Source: RGIG426 sp045598965
Lineage (GTDB): Bacteria; Bacillota; Clostridia; Oscillospirales; Acutalibacteraceae
Length of the DNA stretch: 64,000 nucleotides
NCBI GenBank assembly: GCA_045598965.1
Contig: JAZRVH010000013.1
Location: 1 to 64,000 of the forward strand
Direction: 5' to 3'
This document shows positions 7,633-16,798 of the stretch, one piece after another. The first letter of the stretch is position 1. The number at the start of each line of letters is the position of its first letter. Below the pieces are notes generated by a model. That model had not been told where the DNA came from. It saw only the letters and a list, made by a program, of their open reading frames with translations, and searched no databases. Position numbers and translations under genes: made by a program.

Positions 7633-8664
7633 TTACCCCCGTGCTCTTGTCAGCAATTCAGACACCGCACGCTCTAAAATCCACCAATTATCCATCGACG
7701 AGGATTTCATCGCCGTATCTGCCTTAGCAAGAAGAGCAATACACGCCCGAAGCGAGGAAAGGCTCACCCGTCCGGCATCTCGTGCGGCGTTACGCAACAC
7801 AAACTCCCGTTTGCCGTATGCAAAATCACGGGTTAGGCTTTCGGGGCGTTCTCCCGCCGCCGACGCCACTTTTGCACGGTAGACATCCGCATAAGCGGAG
7901 GACAGCACCGCCAAAACGCCGGTCGGTTTCTCTTTATCGGCTTTCAGCGTATGTAAAATCGTAAACGCACGGGAGGCATCGCCCTGCCAAATGGTTTTGG
8001 AAAGGTCAAACACCCGAGCTTCCAACGTTTCGTGAGAAAGTGCTATCACCATTTCGGCGGTAATGGTTCCGCCCTCGCCGGCACAAGCACACAGTTTATC
8101 TAGCTCGTTAAGCAGTTCATGCAAATCGGTGCCGCAGCGGGTCGCCAGCAATTCGGCAACCTTATCCGACAGCGAACAGCCCCGCTTTTTTGCACCCCCG
8201 CAAAGAAGCTTCGCCGCCTCGTTGACGGTGGGATGAGGAAACTCAGTGACAAATCCGGCGTTTGCGGCGGAAGAAAGAAATTTCTTCCATTTGGCTTTTC
8301 CGTCCGGTATTACACTGCAATACCAAAACACCAGAACGGTGCTTTCCGGCAAGTCGGCAAAAAACGATTCCCATTCATCGGCACCTTGGGTGTCCAGCAC
8401 GACGTTATAGTCACAGACAAGCACCGCCCGACGTTCGGCAAAAGCAGGAAGCGTTTCTGCAGCCGCCATAATAGCCGTCGCCGAGAGAGACGTACCGTCC
8501 AGGCGGTCAATATTGAAATCCGCCTCATCCTCCGAAACGGCAAGCGACGCAATTTTACGGGCATAATGAGCGGTAAGATAGCTCTCTTCCCCGTACAACA
8601 CGTACAGCGATTTCAGCGATTCGTTTTTCAGCTGTTTCTTCAGGTCAGCCTCCGTATATACCAC
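7633..8664 (-). CDS. holA: DNA polymerase III subunit delta
   Basis: A 343-residue clamp-loader subunit that opens the beta sliding clamp. The N-terminal LKSLYVLYGEESYL start with a degenerate P-loop, the AETLPAFAERRAVLVCDYN segment and the C-terminal alpha-helical collar fit HolA. The GTG at 8664 is preferred over the upstream TTG because AAAGGAGGG precedes it by about 7 nt. It is 23 nt downstream of comEC; comEC-holA adjacency is common in Firmicutes. Confidence 0.93.
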   Translation of the reverse strand: MVYTEADLKKQLKNESLKSLYVLYGEESYLTAHYARKIASLAVSEDEADFNIDRLDGTSLSATAIMAAAETLPAFAERRAVLVCDYNVVLDTQGADEWESFFADLPESTVLVFWYCSVIPDGKAKWKKFLSSAANAGFVTEFPHPTVNEAAKLLCGGAKKRGCSLSDKVAELLATRCGTDLHELLNELDKLCACAGEGGTITAEMVIALSHETLEARVFDLSKTIWQGDASRAFTILHTLKADKEKPTGVLAVLSSAYADVYRAKVASAAGERPESLTRDFAYGKREFVLRNAARDAGRVSLSSLRACIALLAKADTAMKSSSMDNWWILERAVSELLTRARG

Positions 8665-8687
8665 GACGCTCCCTCCTTTTTGCAAAA

Positions 8688-10730
8688 TCAAGAAATAACG
8701 AAAGACACATCCTCCGTCTCATCCGCATAAACGGTGTATGTTGCCGGTATCGCCGAGGACAAGCCGTCGGCTTTCGTTTTGCAAAACGCCACGGTTTTTT
8801 CTGAAACCGACAGCGTAATCCTCCCGTTTTCGAAAGCAACACGACCGCTATCCTTCAGCGAGATTACCGATAACTCATCCGCTGTAATATGATTTTCCGA
8901 AAGAACGGAAAAGCATTTACCGCTTTCCCCTGCCACAAAGTATTGTCCCACCGAAATCGCATCGTTAAACTCGTTCCATTTGCGGGTGAGCTTTCGGTTG
9001 GAATCGGTAATAATGACGTTGTCCACCTTTTCGAGATGATGCGTTTCCAAAAGAGAGGATGCGGCCGTCCAACCATTGCCGCCATCCACCAAAAGCACCG
9101 AACAATCCTCTTGTAAAATCAAGGCGGCATTATCGCCGTAGGCACGCTTGACCGTAATATGTGTTTTTCCTTTTTCCGTCATCGGAAGAACGGCAACAAA
9201 CACACACGCCGCCACACAGCACACGACTGCCGCATGCAAAACGCCTTTCTTTCCGAAAAGCTTAAACGAAACCAACAGCACCACAAAGGCGGCAAGACAA
9301 AACAGCTGTTTTGCGAGAGTATCGGTAAACACCACCGCACCGTTAAACCCGCCGAGCAAATCGGTAATCCACAAAAGGTAGCGGGCAAGCAACGTGGCAC
9401 AAAGGCGAAAAGCACCCGCAAAAAAGCCGAGGTGCAAAACACTTAAAAGCAACGCCACCGCCGCACACCAAAGCAACAACGTTGCGGCAAAAACCGCCAG
9501 CAGATTTGTCAGCGGAGCCACCAGGGAGATTTCCCCAAACACCAACACACAAATGGGCAAAATCGGAAGTGTGGCGGACAGCGTCACGCACAGCGAATTG
9601 ACAACCAAACGAAGCGGTTGACAAGGTCCACTCCACCGACGACGGGAAAACCAAATGTCGGTGACACGGGTCAACCTCGGCGACAACCACAAAAGCCCGA
9701 TAGTCGCCCCAAAGGACATCCAAAGTCCCACATCGTACACACAGTACGGGTCAACAAGCCACAAGAACAACAATCCGCCGCCAAGGGAATTCAACCCATC
9801 GGCACGGCGGCGAAACAGATTTCCGCAAAGAACCAAAGCGTTCAACACGCAGGCACGAATCACCGACGGATGAAATCCGACTAAAAGCACAAACAACAAC
9901 AAGGTTGCCAACGCCGCCCACGAGGCGGTTTTACGCCGCAGACGAAGCTTGCGAAGCAATCCGTACACGCCCATTGCCACAATAGAAACGTGCAAGCCGG
10001 ACACAACCAACAAATGCGAAACGCCGGAACGCCGAAAATGGAGAAGCACCTCTTTCGAAAGCGAGCTTTTATCCCCGAGACACATCGCACAAAGAAGCGG
10101 ACGCACATCCTTCGTCATTCCCGTCAAAAGAGCATCCGAAACGGCGGTGCGAAAGCAGGATACGGTTTTAGGGAACGAGCGGTCGTCTTTTTTCAAAAGC
10201 GAAAAATCACGGTCATCCTCTACCCAACCGGAGAGAACAATTCTATCGGCTTTTCGGCCATCAAACAGTGTCGGCTGTGCCGTGGTATCCGAAAGATTTT
10301 CCACCGCCACCGAGGCGATTATCTCATCCCCGTATACGGGAGGTAAATCGTTATACGGCACCCGTAAAAGAAGCTTTGTCCCAGTCGGCAGTTCACCACG
10401 TTCCACACGCACCGTTGTCGTGAGCACGCCGTGCTTTATGCCGTCGGTGTCGATTACCGTTCCGCAAAGCGATACGGTTTTGCCGTCAAACCTCTGCAAC
10501 GGGCGGTAGAACACCGCTTCATTCAAAAGAAAGCTTCCCGCCGCCAAGCACATCGCCAAAAGGCATACCGCCGCAGGCCGGCTTTTGCGAGAAAACAGAC
10601 AAGCTATTCCGGCCGCCGCACAAAAAGCCGCAAGCGTTACGCCAACGGAAAACGGCAAGAGTGCACACAAAATCAACACACCAAATCCGGAAAATCCCAC
10701 CGCTAAAAGCGAACGCTTAAACAAACTCAT
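8688..10730 (-). CDS. comEC: ComEC/Rec2-type DNA channel protein with degenerate C-terminal domain
   Basis: A 680-residue polytopic protein. The N-terminal DUF4131 region and OB-fold-like segment (KTVSLCGTVIDTD) are followed by the Competence domain with LLVVSGLHVSIVAM, the family hallmark, and many membrane helices. In ComEC this channel imports single-stranded DNA during transformation. The C-terminal region (about residue 520 on) keeps the strand LLVDGG. Where active homologues have an HxHxDH metal-binding motif it reads VIITDSNRKL, so the metallo-beta-lactamase-like domain has lost its metal ligands. The protein is somewhat shorter than typical. The ATG overlaps the typA stop by 4 nt. No comEA is present in the window. 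Confidence 0.92.
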   Translation of the reverse strand: MSLFKRSLLAVGFSGFGVLILCALLPFSVGVTLAAFCAAAGIACLFSRKSRPAAVCLLAMCLAAGSFLLNEAVFYRPLQRFDGKTVSLCGTVIDTDGIKHGVLTTTVRVERGELPTGTKLLLRVPYNDLPPVYGDEIIASVAVENLSDTTAQPTLFDGRKADRIVLSGWVEDDRDFSLLKKDDRSFPKTVSCFRTAVSDALLTGMTKDVRPLLCAMCLGDKSSLSKEVLLHFRRSGVSHLLVVSGLHVSIVAMGVYGLLRKLRLRRKTASWAALATLLLFVLLVGFHPSVIRACVLNALVLCGNLFRRRADGLNSLGGGLLFLWLVDPYCVYDVGLWMSFGATIGLLWLSPRLTRVTDIWFSRRRWSGPCQPLRLVVNSLCVTLSATLPILPICVLVFGEISLVAPLTNLLAVFAATLLLWCAAVALLLSVLHLGFFAGAFRLCATLLARYLLWITDLLGGFNGAVVFTDTLAKQLFCLAAFVVLLVSFKLFGKKGVLHAAVVCCVAACVFVAVLPMTEKGKTHITVKRAYGDNAALILQEDCSVLLVDGGNGWTAASSLLETHHLEKVDNVIITDSNRKLTRKWNEFNDAISVGQYFVAGESGKCFSVLSENHITADELSVISLKDSGRVAFENGRITLSVSEKTVAFCKTKADGLSSAIPATYTVYADETEDVSFVIS

Positions 10731-12550
10731 TTTTTGCGGAATGCGTCCTTCATTCGCAACTCATGAGACAGAATTCTCTTACGCAAGCGGATAGATTTCG
10801 GCGTAATTTCCACCAATTCGTCATCGTTGATAAACTCCAACGATTGCTCCAACGACAACGTCACCGGCGGCGTTAAACGAAGAGCCTCGTCCGAACCGGA
10901 AGCACGGGTATTGGTGACGTGTTTTTTCTTACACACGTTCACGGTAATATCCTCATTTTTCGGGCATTCTCCTACAATCATTCCTTCATAAACCGGAGTG
11001 GCGGGCCCGACAAACATACTGCCACGGTCTTGGGCATTCCACAAGCCGTAGCCGGTGGTTTCTCCCGTTTCAAAGCAAACAAGAGAGCCTTGCGTGCGTT
11101 GCGGGATATCCCCTTTGTACTCATCGTAACCGTCAAAGAGGCTGTTCATAATTCCGTGGCCGTTGGTATCGGTCAAGAATTTTTGGCGATATCCCATAAG
11201 CCCACGAGACGGAATACGGAATTCCAAATGTGTAATACCGGTATCCCGTGTGCCCATATTGATAAGCTCCGCTTTACGGTTACCAAGACGCTCCATAACG
11301 CTTCCGACGTAGGTTTCCGGAACCTCAATCATTAACAGCTCCATCGGCTCCAAGGTCTTGCCGTTCTCATCTTTTTTCATAATCACACGGGGATTGCTCA
11401 CCGCAAATTCATAGCCTTGACGCCGCATCTGCTCGATAAGAATCGACAAATGCAATTCGCCACGACCGGACACCTCAAACGCATCCGTCGTCTCCGTTTC
11501 CCGCACCCGCATACTCACGTTGGTCTCCACCTCTTTGAACAGACGATCACGCAAGTTACGGCTGGTAACAAACTTGCCTTCCTTTCCCGCAAAGGGACTG
11601 GTATTAACCATAAACAGCATAGAAATGGTCGGCTCGTCAATATGCACGAAGGGCAACGGCTCAACATGTTCTGGGTCGCAGGCGGTTTCACCGATATTTA
11701 GGTCGGCAATACCGCTGACCGCCACCAAATCGCCGAGCTTTGCCTCCTCGCATTCCACACGGGCAAGTCCCTCAAACTGGTACAGCTTTCCGATACGAGC
11801 AGAAACGGTTTTGCCATCCTCTTTGCAAATGGCAACCGTCTGCCCCACTTTCACAGCACCACGCTCCACACGGCCGATACCGATACGACCGATATAATCG
11901 TCGTAATCTATGTTAGAAAACCGAATTTGCAAAGGGCCATCCGGCTCTCCCTCCGGTGCGGGAACATTTTGCATAATCGCCTCAAACAGCGGTTGCATAT
12001 CTCCCGACCGCACAGTCGGGTCAAGCGAGGCATAGCCGTCTTTTGCCGATGCATACACCACCGGAAATTCCAGCTGGTCCTCGTCCGCATCCAGCTCGAT
12101 AAACAGGTCAATCAGCTCGTCAATAACCTCCGCAGGACGGGCTCCGTCACGGTCGATTTTGTTGATAACCACAAGCGGACGTTTTCCCGCCTCCAACGCT
12201 TTTTTCAGCACAAAACGGGTTTGGGGCATACAGCCCTCAAACGCATCAACCAAAAGCAGAACACCATCCACCATCAACATAATGCGTTCCACTTCGCCGC
12301 CGAAGTCGGCGTGTCCGGGAGTGTCTACAATGTTGATTTTGGTATCGCCGTATTTCACAGCGGTATTCTTGGATAAAATGGTAATACCACGTTCACGCTC
12401 TAAGTCACCGGAGTCCATGACACGTTCGGCAATTTGCTCGTTTTCACGGAAAATGCCGCTTTGATGTAAAAGTTGGTCCACGAGGGTCGTCTTTCCGTGG
12501 TCCACGTGGGCGATGATGGCGATATTACGGATATCTTGTCGTTGTTGCAT
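10727..12550 (-). CDS. typA: Ribosome-associated GTPase TypA/BipA
   Basis: A 607-residue translational GTPase of the EF-G-like family, involved in ribosome assembly and stress adaptation. G1 is AHVDHGKTTL near residue 15-24; RERGITILSKN (G2), VDTPGHADFGGEVER (G3) and NKIDRDGA (G4) follow. The C-terminal BipA-specific region contains GSLVCFETGETTGYGL. The ATG at 12550 is chosen because the family starts just before RNIAIIAHVDHGK and GGGAAG lies upstream; the frame is open further 5'. It is the first gene of the operon and follows a good SigA promoter. Confidence 0.97.
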   Translation of the reverse strand: MQQRQDIRNIAIIAHVDHGKTTLVDQLLHQSGIFRENEQIAERVMDSGDLERERGITILSKNTAVKYGDTKINIVDTPGHADFGGEVERIMLMVDGVLLLVDAFEGCMPQTRFVLKKALEAGKRPLVVINKIDRDGARPAEVIDELIDLFIELDADEDQLEFPVVYASAKDGYASLDPTVRSGDMQPLFEAIMQNVPAPEGEPDGPLQIRFSNIDYDDYIGRIGIGRVERGAVKVGQTVAICKEDGKTVSARIGKLYQFEGLARVECEEAKLGDLVAVSGIADLNIGETACDPEHVEPLPFVHIDEPTISMLFMVNTSPFAGKEGKFVTSRNLRDRLFKEVETNVSMRVRETETTDAFEVSGRGELHLSILIEQMRRQGYEFAVSNPRVIMKKDENGKTLEPMELLMIEVPETYVGSVMERLGNRKAELINMGTRDTGITHLEFRIPSRGLMGYRQKFLTDTNGHGIMNSLFDGYDEYKGDIPQRTQGSLVCFETGETTGYGLWNAQDRGSMFVGPATPVYEGMIVGECPKNEDITVNVCKKKHVTNTRASGSDEALRLTPPVTLSLEQSLEFINDDELVEITPKSIRLRKRILSHELRMKDAFRKK

Positions 12551-12590
12551 AGTCTCGCTTCCCTTTTTTGTAAAGTTCATTAACCGATTA

Positions 12591-12619
12591 AGTATAACAC
12601 GATTACCCGCCAAGTGCAA
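12591..12619 (-). promoter_or_regulatory. SigA promoter of the typA operon
   Basis: On the minus strand TTGCAC (12614-12619) and TATACT (12591-12596) are 17 nt apart, about 40 nt before the typA start. It should drive typA-comEC-holA-rnmV-rlmH. Confidence 0.9.
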
Positions 12620-12696
12620 GGCTTTCTCGCAAAAAAGCCGGGAAATCCTCTATTTTATTTATCGTTTAAGCCGCTTGTTCCCCACCGCATTTTCTC

Positions 12697-12734
12697 AAAA
12701 AAAGAAACGGTGCAACCTTTTTAAGGTCACACCG
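12697..12734 (-). terminator. Terminator of the dockerin-protein gene
   Basis: On the minus strand CGGTG-x-x-ACCTT / AAGGT-x-x-CACCG forms a stem with an internal mismatch and a 3-nt loop, followed by a TTTC-T7 tract. It lies 31 nt after the stop codon at 12765. Confidence 0.85.
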
Positions 12735-12764
12735 CCTCTCTCTGTTTATGCTGTTGTCGATTTA

Positions 12765-14870
12765 TCAGAAGTGCGAAATCAAATTCGCAAGGAATTGACG
12801 AACTTTCAAAACATCTTTCATATTCACTGCCAAATCGCCATTCACGTCCGCATTGAAAAGATTGATGTCATCAATAGAAATCAAATCCGCCAGGCACTTA
12901 CGCATCGCCAACACGTCTTTCATATTGACTTTACCGTCATCGTTGGCGTCGCCGAGCAAAACATCATCCACACGGGTTTCGGTTGCCGCAGGCTCGGTCA
13001 CCGACGGTTCGGTCACCGAGGGCTCGGTTGCAGACGGTTCGGTCGCACTCGATTCGGTCGCAGACGATTCGGTTGCAGACGGTTCGGTCGCACTCGATTC
13101 AGTTGCAGACGATTCGGTTGCAGACGATTCAGTTGCACTCGATTCGGTTGCAGACGGTTCGGTCACCGAGGGCTCGGTTGCAGACGGTTCTGTTGCAGAC
13201 GGTTCGGTTGCACTCGATTCGGTTGCACTCGATTCAGTTGCACTCGATTCAGTCGTCGTCGGCTCGGTCTCGGTTTCTGTTTCAGTGCCGGTATACGGCT
13301 CATGGCGATACACCTTAATCGTAAGGCTGTCCACCGTCACCGTATCGGTATAAAAGCGGGCATCGCTGAAATACACAAACTCCGTCGTATCGTTCATCAG
13401 CGGCGTAATCAATTTTCCGTTTTTATCCTCGGTCGTACCGAACATTTTCTGGGTAAACGTCCCTTTCGAATCGCCAATCAGCTGTGTTCCCGCCACTTTC
13501 CCCTCGGTCCACAGCTGCTGATCGCCGTTCACCATAAATCCGGTGGTCGCATATCCGCTTCTGCCGATTGCAAAGCCCTCGGTCGTAATCTCGTAATACT
13601 CGTCATCGGAAATGGTGCCGTTTTCCGCCAAATCCGCACGAATAGCGGCGTTGATAGCATCCGCCACATCTCCGGAAAGGTAACCGACATAATCGTCATC
13701 CTGACCGACGATGACCTCTTGGTTCACATCGCCCGACCAAAGCACCGTTTCTTTCAGCGGCGTGCGAGGAGTCTTTTTGGTCGATTGCGTCGGCTCCTCA
13801 GAGACAGACGCATGGCTCACTGTCTGCCGTTCGGTTTTGTCCGAACCGGCGGTAGAAATCGGCACGCTGGATTGCTTCAGGTTATACCAGTCCTCGTGCT
13901 GGTGGACTGCCACACCGAAGCCGCCCTCGGGATGGTCCGTTTTCAGGGAATCATAAATTTTGGCGAGCTCGCCATACAAATACTCTTTGTCCTCTTGGGC
14001 AAACTCATCGGACGGGCTGTTAAACGTGTCAAAGTGCGGGGCGGCACCGGAGCTATAGTCGCCGGTTTCCACCGCAAACACCACACGGCAACCGTATTTC
14101 TTCGCCGCCGCAAAGGCGTTGGCACCAAGAGCCCAAATCTTTTCGTAGCTGTCCTTATACGACATCAGCGTCAACGTATCCACGTTAGCGGCAATCACCT
14201 CGTAGATGTTACCGGTTACGCCGCCGGCGGACACTTCCACGCCGACATTCATCTCGCAGTTGACGTCCATAGAAATCGGCACGCCACGCTTGCGGGCATC
14301 CGGGAACTGGGACACCAGCTTGCTGGCAAATTTCTGTTCCGTTTCGTGCTCTACGTCAAAATGGATACCACCCAGCACATCATCCGGGAACTCGGACAAA
14401 TAGTTAAGATATTCGTCGCACACATCGTCCAGAGCACTGCCGTAGCTCATAATGGTATCGTTATCGTCATAGATAATGGAAACCACAATTCCTCGACGGT
14501 TGGCTTCGGACACAAAGTTGTGGAAACGCAAACGCTGAGATTTCTGTTGCAGCAGGTAGTACCCGTAGAAATAAATCTCGTTTACACCGTTTTCCTCAAA
14601 GAAATTAAGATATTTCTCCCGAGCGGGGATGTTGTCTAAGGCGTCATCTTCCAAACCCTTTTTCTCATCCTCGCCCCACCACCACCAAACGCCGATTTGG
14701 GCGTTATCGGCGGAGTCCATAAAGTCCATGACCGGTTTGCCGTTTTGGTTATAGTAATATCCATAACCGCCGGTAATCGCTTCTCCGTCAGCAGAAGATG
14801 ACAACGTAATCACGCTGAATAAGGTGGAGAGAAGCACGAGAATCGCCAAAAGTGTTGCCAGTTTTTTCAT
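12765..14870 (-). CDS. Secreted TIM-barrel-like protein with Thr/Ser/Pro stalk and type I dockerin
   Basis: A 701-residue protein with a signal peptide (MKKLATLLAILVLLSTLFS, cleavage near residue 27). Residues about 30-320 look like a TIM-barrel hydrolase: strand motifs IYFYGYYL, GGIHFDVEHE (D-x-E, near residue 172) and VDTLTLMSYKDS resemble the GH18-like barrel, but I cannot assign a family. A beta-rich module (about 370-520) contains ETVLWSGDVNQ and resembles a carbohydrate-binding domain. Then comes a stalk of 18 TESSA/TEPSA pentads (about 540-630). The C-terminus has two dockerin calcium loops, GDANDDGKVNMKD and ADVNGDLAVNMKD, which bind cohesins in cellulosome-like assemblies. GGAGG precedes the ATG. 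It lies 25 nt after the M23 peptidase gene. Confidence 0.88.
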   Translation of the reverse strand: MKKLATLLAILVLLSTLFSVITLSSSADGEAITGGYGYYYNQNGKPVMDFMDSADNAQIGVWWWWGEDEKKGLEDDALDNIPAREKYLNFFEENGVNEIYFYGYYLLQQKSQRLRFHNFVSEANRRGIVVSIIYDDNDTIMSYGSALDDVCDEYLNYLSEFPDDVLGGIHFDVEHETEQKFASKLVSQFPDARKRGVPISMDVNCEMNVGVEVSAGGVTGNIYEVIAANVDTLTLMSYKDSYEKIWALGANAFAAAKKYGCRVVFAVETGDYSSGAAPHFDTFNSPSDEFAQEDKEYLYGELAKIYDSLKTDHPEGGFGVAVHQHEDWYNLKQSSVPISTAGSDKTERQTVSHASVSEEPTQSTKKTPRTPLKETVLWSGDVNQEVIVGQDDDYVGYLSGDVADAINAAIRADLAENGTISDDEYYEITTEGFAIGRSGYATTGFMVNGDQQLWTEGKVAGTQLIGDSKGTFTQKMFGTTEDKNGKLITPLMNDTTEFVYFSDARFYTDTVTVDSLTIKVYRHEPYTGTETETETEPTTTESSATESSATESSATEPSATEPSATEPSVTEPSATESSATESSATESSATESSATEPSATESSATESSATEPSATEPSVTEPSVTEPAATETRVDDVLLGDANDDGKVNMKDVLAMRKCLADLISIDDINLFNADVNGDLAVNMKDVLKVRQFLANLISHF
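12978..13250 (-). repeat. 15-nt tandem repeat encoding TESSA/TEPSA stalk
   Basis: About 18 imperfect copies of a 15-nt unit encode the pentads TESSA, TEPSA and TEPSV in the dockerin protein. Near-identical units sit next to each other with mosaic Ser/Pro variation at the third residue, as expected of a minisatellite that can expand or shrink by slippage in 5-residue steps without a frameshift. The product is a Thr/Ser-rich, probably glycosylated, flexible linker. Confidence 0.93.
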
Positions 14871-14895
14871 TTCAAATTTCCTCCAAAAATTTATC

Positions 14896-16671
14896 TTATC
14901 CCGCTACAAGCGGGTAAGGGTCAATTCGTCCGCCACCACGATACACCTCAAAGTGCAAGTGGTTACAGGTGCTGTAACCGGTAGAACCCACACGGCCCAC
15001 GACCTGGCCACGAGAAACACGCTCGCCAACGGTTACGAGCACCGCCGAGCAGTGGGAATAACGGGTTTGATAGCCGTTTCCATGGTCCACCAAAACGGAA
15101 AGTCCCCAACCACCGTTATAACCGGAGGCCGTCGCCTCCACCACCGTTCCGCCGTCAGCGGCAATAATGGGAGCCCCGTAGTCACCGTAGATGTCGATAC
15201 CGTTGTGGAACCGACCCTCCTGCGGGCCGAAGGTTTCGCCCACGCTGTAACTGCTGGGAAGTGGCCAAATCATTCCACGGGCAACGCCGTCACCCGCAAC
15301 GCCACTGCCGCCTCCGGCATCTAACGAACCCACGGCATTCACCTGCGTAACCGGTTGACGGGTGACTTTTTCAGACACCTTTTTACGAGAAACCTCTTTG
15401 CCGTCGATATAGGTAACCGCATAGGTAAGGCGGCGAGTTCCCGGTTTCCCCTCAATCTTCACGTAGTTGTCTCCGATATAGCGAGAGGGGTCTTTCACCG
15501 TCTCCGTCTTATAGGCGATGGAGCGGTTTTCAATTTCGGTACAGGTCATCTCTACATCGAGATACGCCCCCGCCTCTTGCACAAGCAATTTATCGCCGGT
15601 GTTCAAATCCGACGGGGTAAGCTCGGTGTTAAGCGAAAGCAGTTGTTTGCGGGAAATCCCGTTTTGCTCGGCAATGGATTCCACCGTATCGCCTTTTTTT
15701 GCCATTACCCATTTTTGGCTAACCGCACGATCTGTCAACAGCTCTCGCATTTCGGTAAGAGACAGCTTGGTGGAGGTCGGATACAATCCGTTCACCGTTT
15801 GCACATCCTGAGCAAACTTCAGCTCCACATCGGACAAGGCAAGGCTGGAATACGTGTCGGCACAATTGGATAAAATCGAATTAAGCAGCACCGTCAATTT
15901 CTTTTCAGAGTCGACTGCACCCTCAAATTTTCCGTCCACATACACGCCGCACAGCTGCTCAACCTCATCGCCATAAGAGCTTAAAATCAAGTCGCACAGC
16001 TCCGTCTCCTCAAGCAAATCCCCTTTGGGAGAAAACGTCAGTTCAAGCTTCGGAGAACGGTCCACCGCAAAGCTGGAATCCACACCGGACACACGACCCT
16101 CCGCAAGAGCCGCCGCTCGGTCAAATACCTCCTCATCGGCAATGTCGCCGACGTAGTGTCCCATATACGTCAACCGCAACGCAAAGGTGGACGAATACCA
16201 ATAGCGAAACACCAATGCCAGTGCCACCGCCATCAAAAGCGGGAACAAAACGGTAAGTCCTCGAATAATCGCTTTTCGGGCGTTATAGATGCCGATAAAC
16301 GGCATAGATACCGCACGGCACAAGCCACGCAATTTATTCCGCCGCCAACCACGGCGAACCCAGATTTTTCCCCGTCGCCATTCATGGGCGATGGTTTTGC
16401 GGTCGTTTTTCATCTGACGAATCGGGCGTGTCACATATAAAAACGCCTTTTTCAGTGCCGCCATTACCGGCAACCATATATGGCGTATCGCCCGCCATAC
16501 TCGAAGGGCCACTCGCATTGTACGAATACCCATACGATAACACAGCGGATATAACGCATCCACCACATAAAACCATGCAGCGATAAGGGCGTTCTCTTTT
16601 GTTTCAGCGGCGGACACGTTCTCGTTCGCCACAGCGGGAGCTTTCGACTGTTCTGATTTTTTCTTCGACAA
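14896..16671 (-). CDS. LysM-G5-M23 peptidoglycan peptidase, membrane-anchored
   Basis: A 591-residue cell-wall enzyme. A long basic N-terminal cytoplasmic region (about 1-145) precedes one membrane helix (TVLFPLLMAVALALVF). Outside are an unassigned region (about 175-300), a LysM module (AKKGDTVESIAEQNGISRKQLLSLN), a G5 domain (about 400-455) and a C-terminal M23 peptidase. The zinc ligands are visible: HNGIDIYG (H and D) and HLHFEVY (HxH). M23 enzymes cut peptide cross-bridges in peptidoglycan. The TTG at 16671 lies 8 nt after AGGAGG, whereas the GTG three codons earlier overlaps that site, so TTG is preferred. The first gene after its promoter, followed at 25 nt by the dockerin protein. Confidence 0.92.
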   Translation of the reverse strand: MSKKKSEQSKAPAVANENVSAAETKENALIAAWFYVVDALYPLCYRMGIRTMRVALRVWRAIRHIWLPVMAALKKAFLYVTRPIRQMKNDRKTIAHEWRRGKIWVRRGWRRNKLRGLCRAVSMPFIGIYNARKAIIRGLTVLFPLLMAVALALVFRYWYSSTFALRLTYMGHYVGDIADEEVFDRAAALAEGRVSGVDSSFAVDRSPKLELTFSPKGDLLEETELCDLILSSYGDEVEQLCGVYVDGKFEGAVDSEKKLTVLLNSILSNCADTYSSLALSDVELKFAQDVQTVNGLYPTSTKLSLTEMRELLTDRAVSQKWVMAKKGDTVESIAEQNGISRKQLLSLNTELTPSDLNTGDKLLVQEAGAYLDVEMTCTEIENRSIAYKTETVKDPSRYIGDNYVKIEGKPGTRRLTYAVTYIDGKEVSRKKVSEKVTRQPVTQVNAVGSLDAGGGSGVAGDGVARGMIWPLPSSYSVGETFGPQEGRFHNGIDIYGDYGAPIIAADGGTVVEATASGYNGGWGLSVLVDHGNGYQTRYSHCSAVLVTVGERVSRGQVVGRVGSTGYSTCNHLHFEVYRGGGRIDPYPLVAG

Positions 16672-16705
16672 CGCATCCACCTCCTTTCGGTCTCAGACGG
16701 AATTT

Positions 16706-16734
16706 AGTATAACATAATATCATAAAAAAAGCAA
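16706..16734 (-). promoter_or_regulatory. SigA promoter for the M23 peptidase and dockerin genes
   Basis: On the minus strand TTGCTT (16729-16734) and TATACT (16706-16711) are 17 nt apart, about 35 nt before the start codon. Confidence 0.85.
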
Positions 16735-16750
16735 GTCTCTTCGGAAAAAC

Positions 16751-16778
16751 AAAAAAGAGGGAGAAACTCCCTCTTTTT
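16751..16778 (-). terminator. Terminator of the tepA-ftsK-lipoprotein operon
   Basis: On the minus strand a 12-bp stem AAAAAGAGGGAG with CTCCCTCTTTTT around a 3-nt loop is followed by TGTTTTT. It lies 20 nt after the lipoprotein stop codon. Confidence 0.9.
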
Positions 16779-16798
16779 GTCTGTAAAGCTGTATACCC

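Noticed and set aside
8688..10730. A pseudogene call for comEC because of the lost metal motif
   Set aside because: The frame is intact over 680 codons with normal start and coupling to typA, so it is probably expressed and functional in some way.
12978..13250. Regular repeats that could be taken for a CRISPR array
   Set aside because: The unit is 15 nt with no unique spacers and is in frame within a coding sequence.
12513..14639. A long open frame (about 700 residues) on the plus strand opposite the dockerin gene
   Set aside because: It is the antisense of the repeat-rich gene; it has no ribosome binding site and its Arg/Gly/Phe repeats mirror the TESSA coding repeat.
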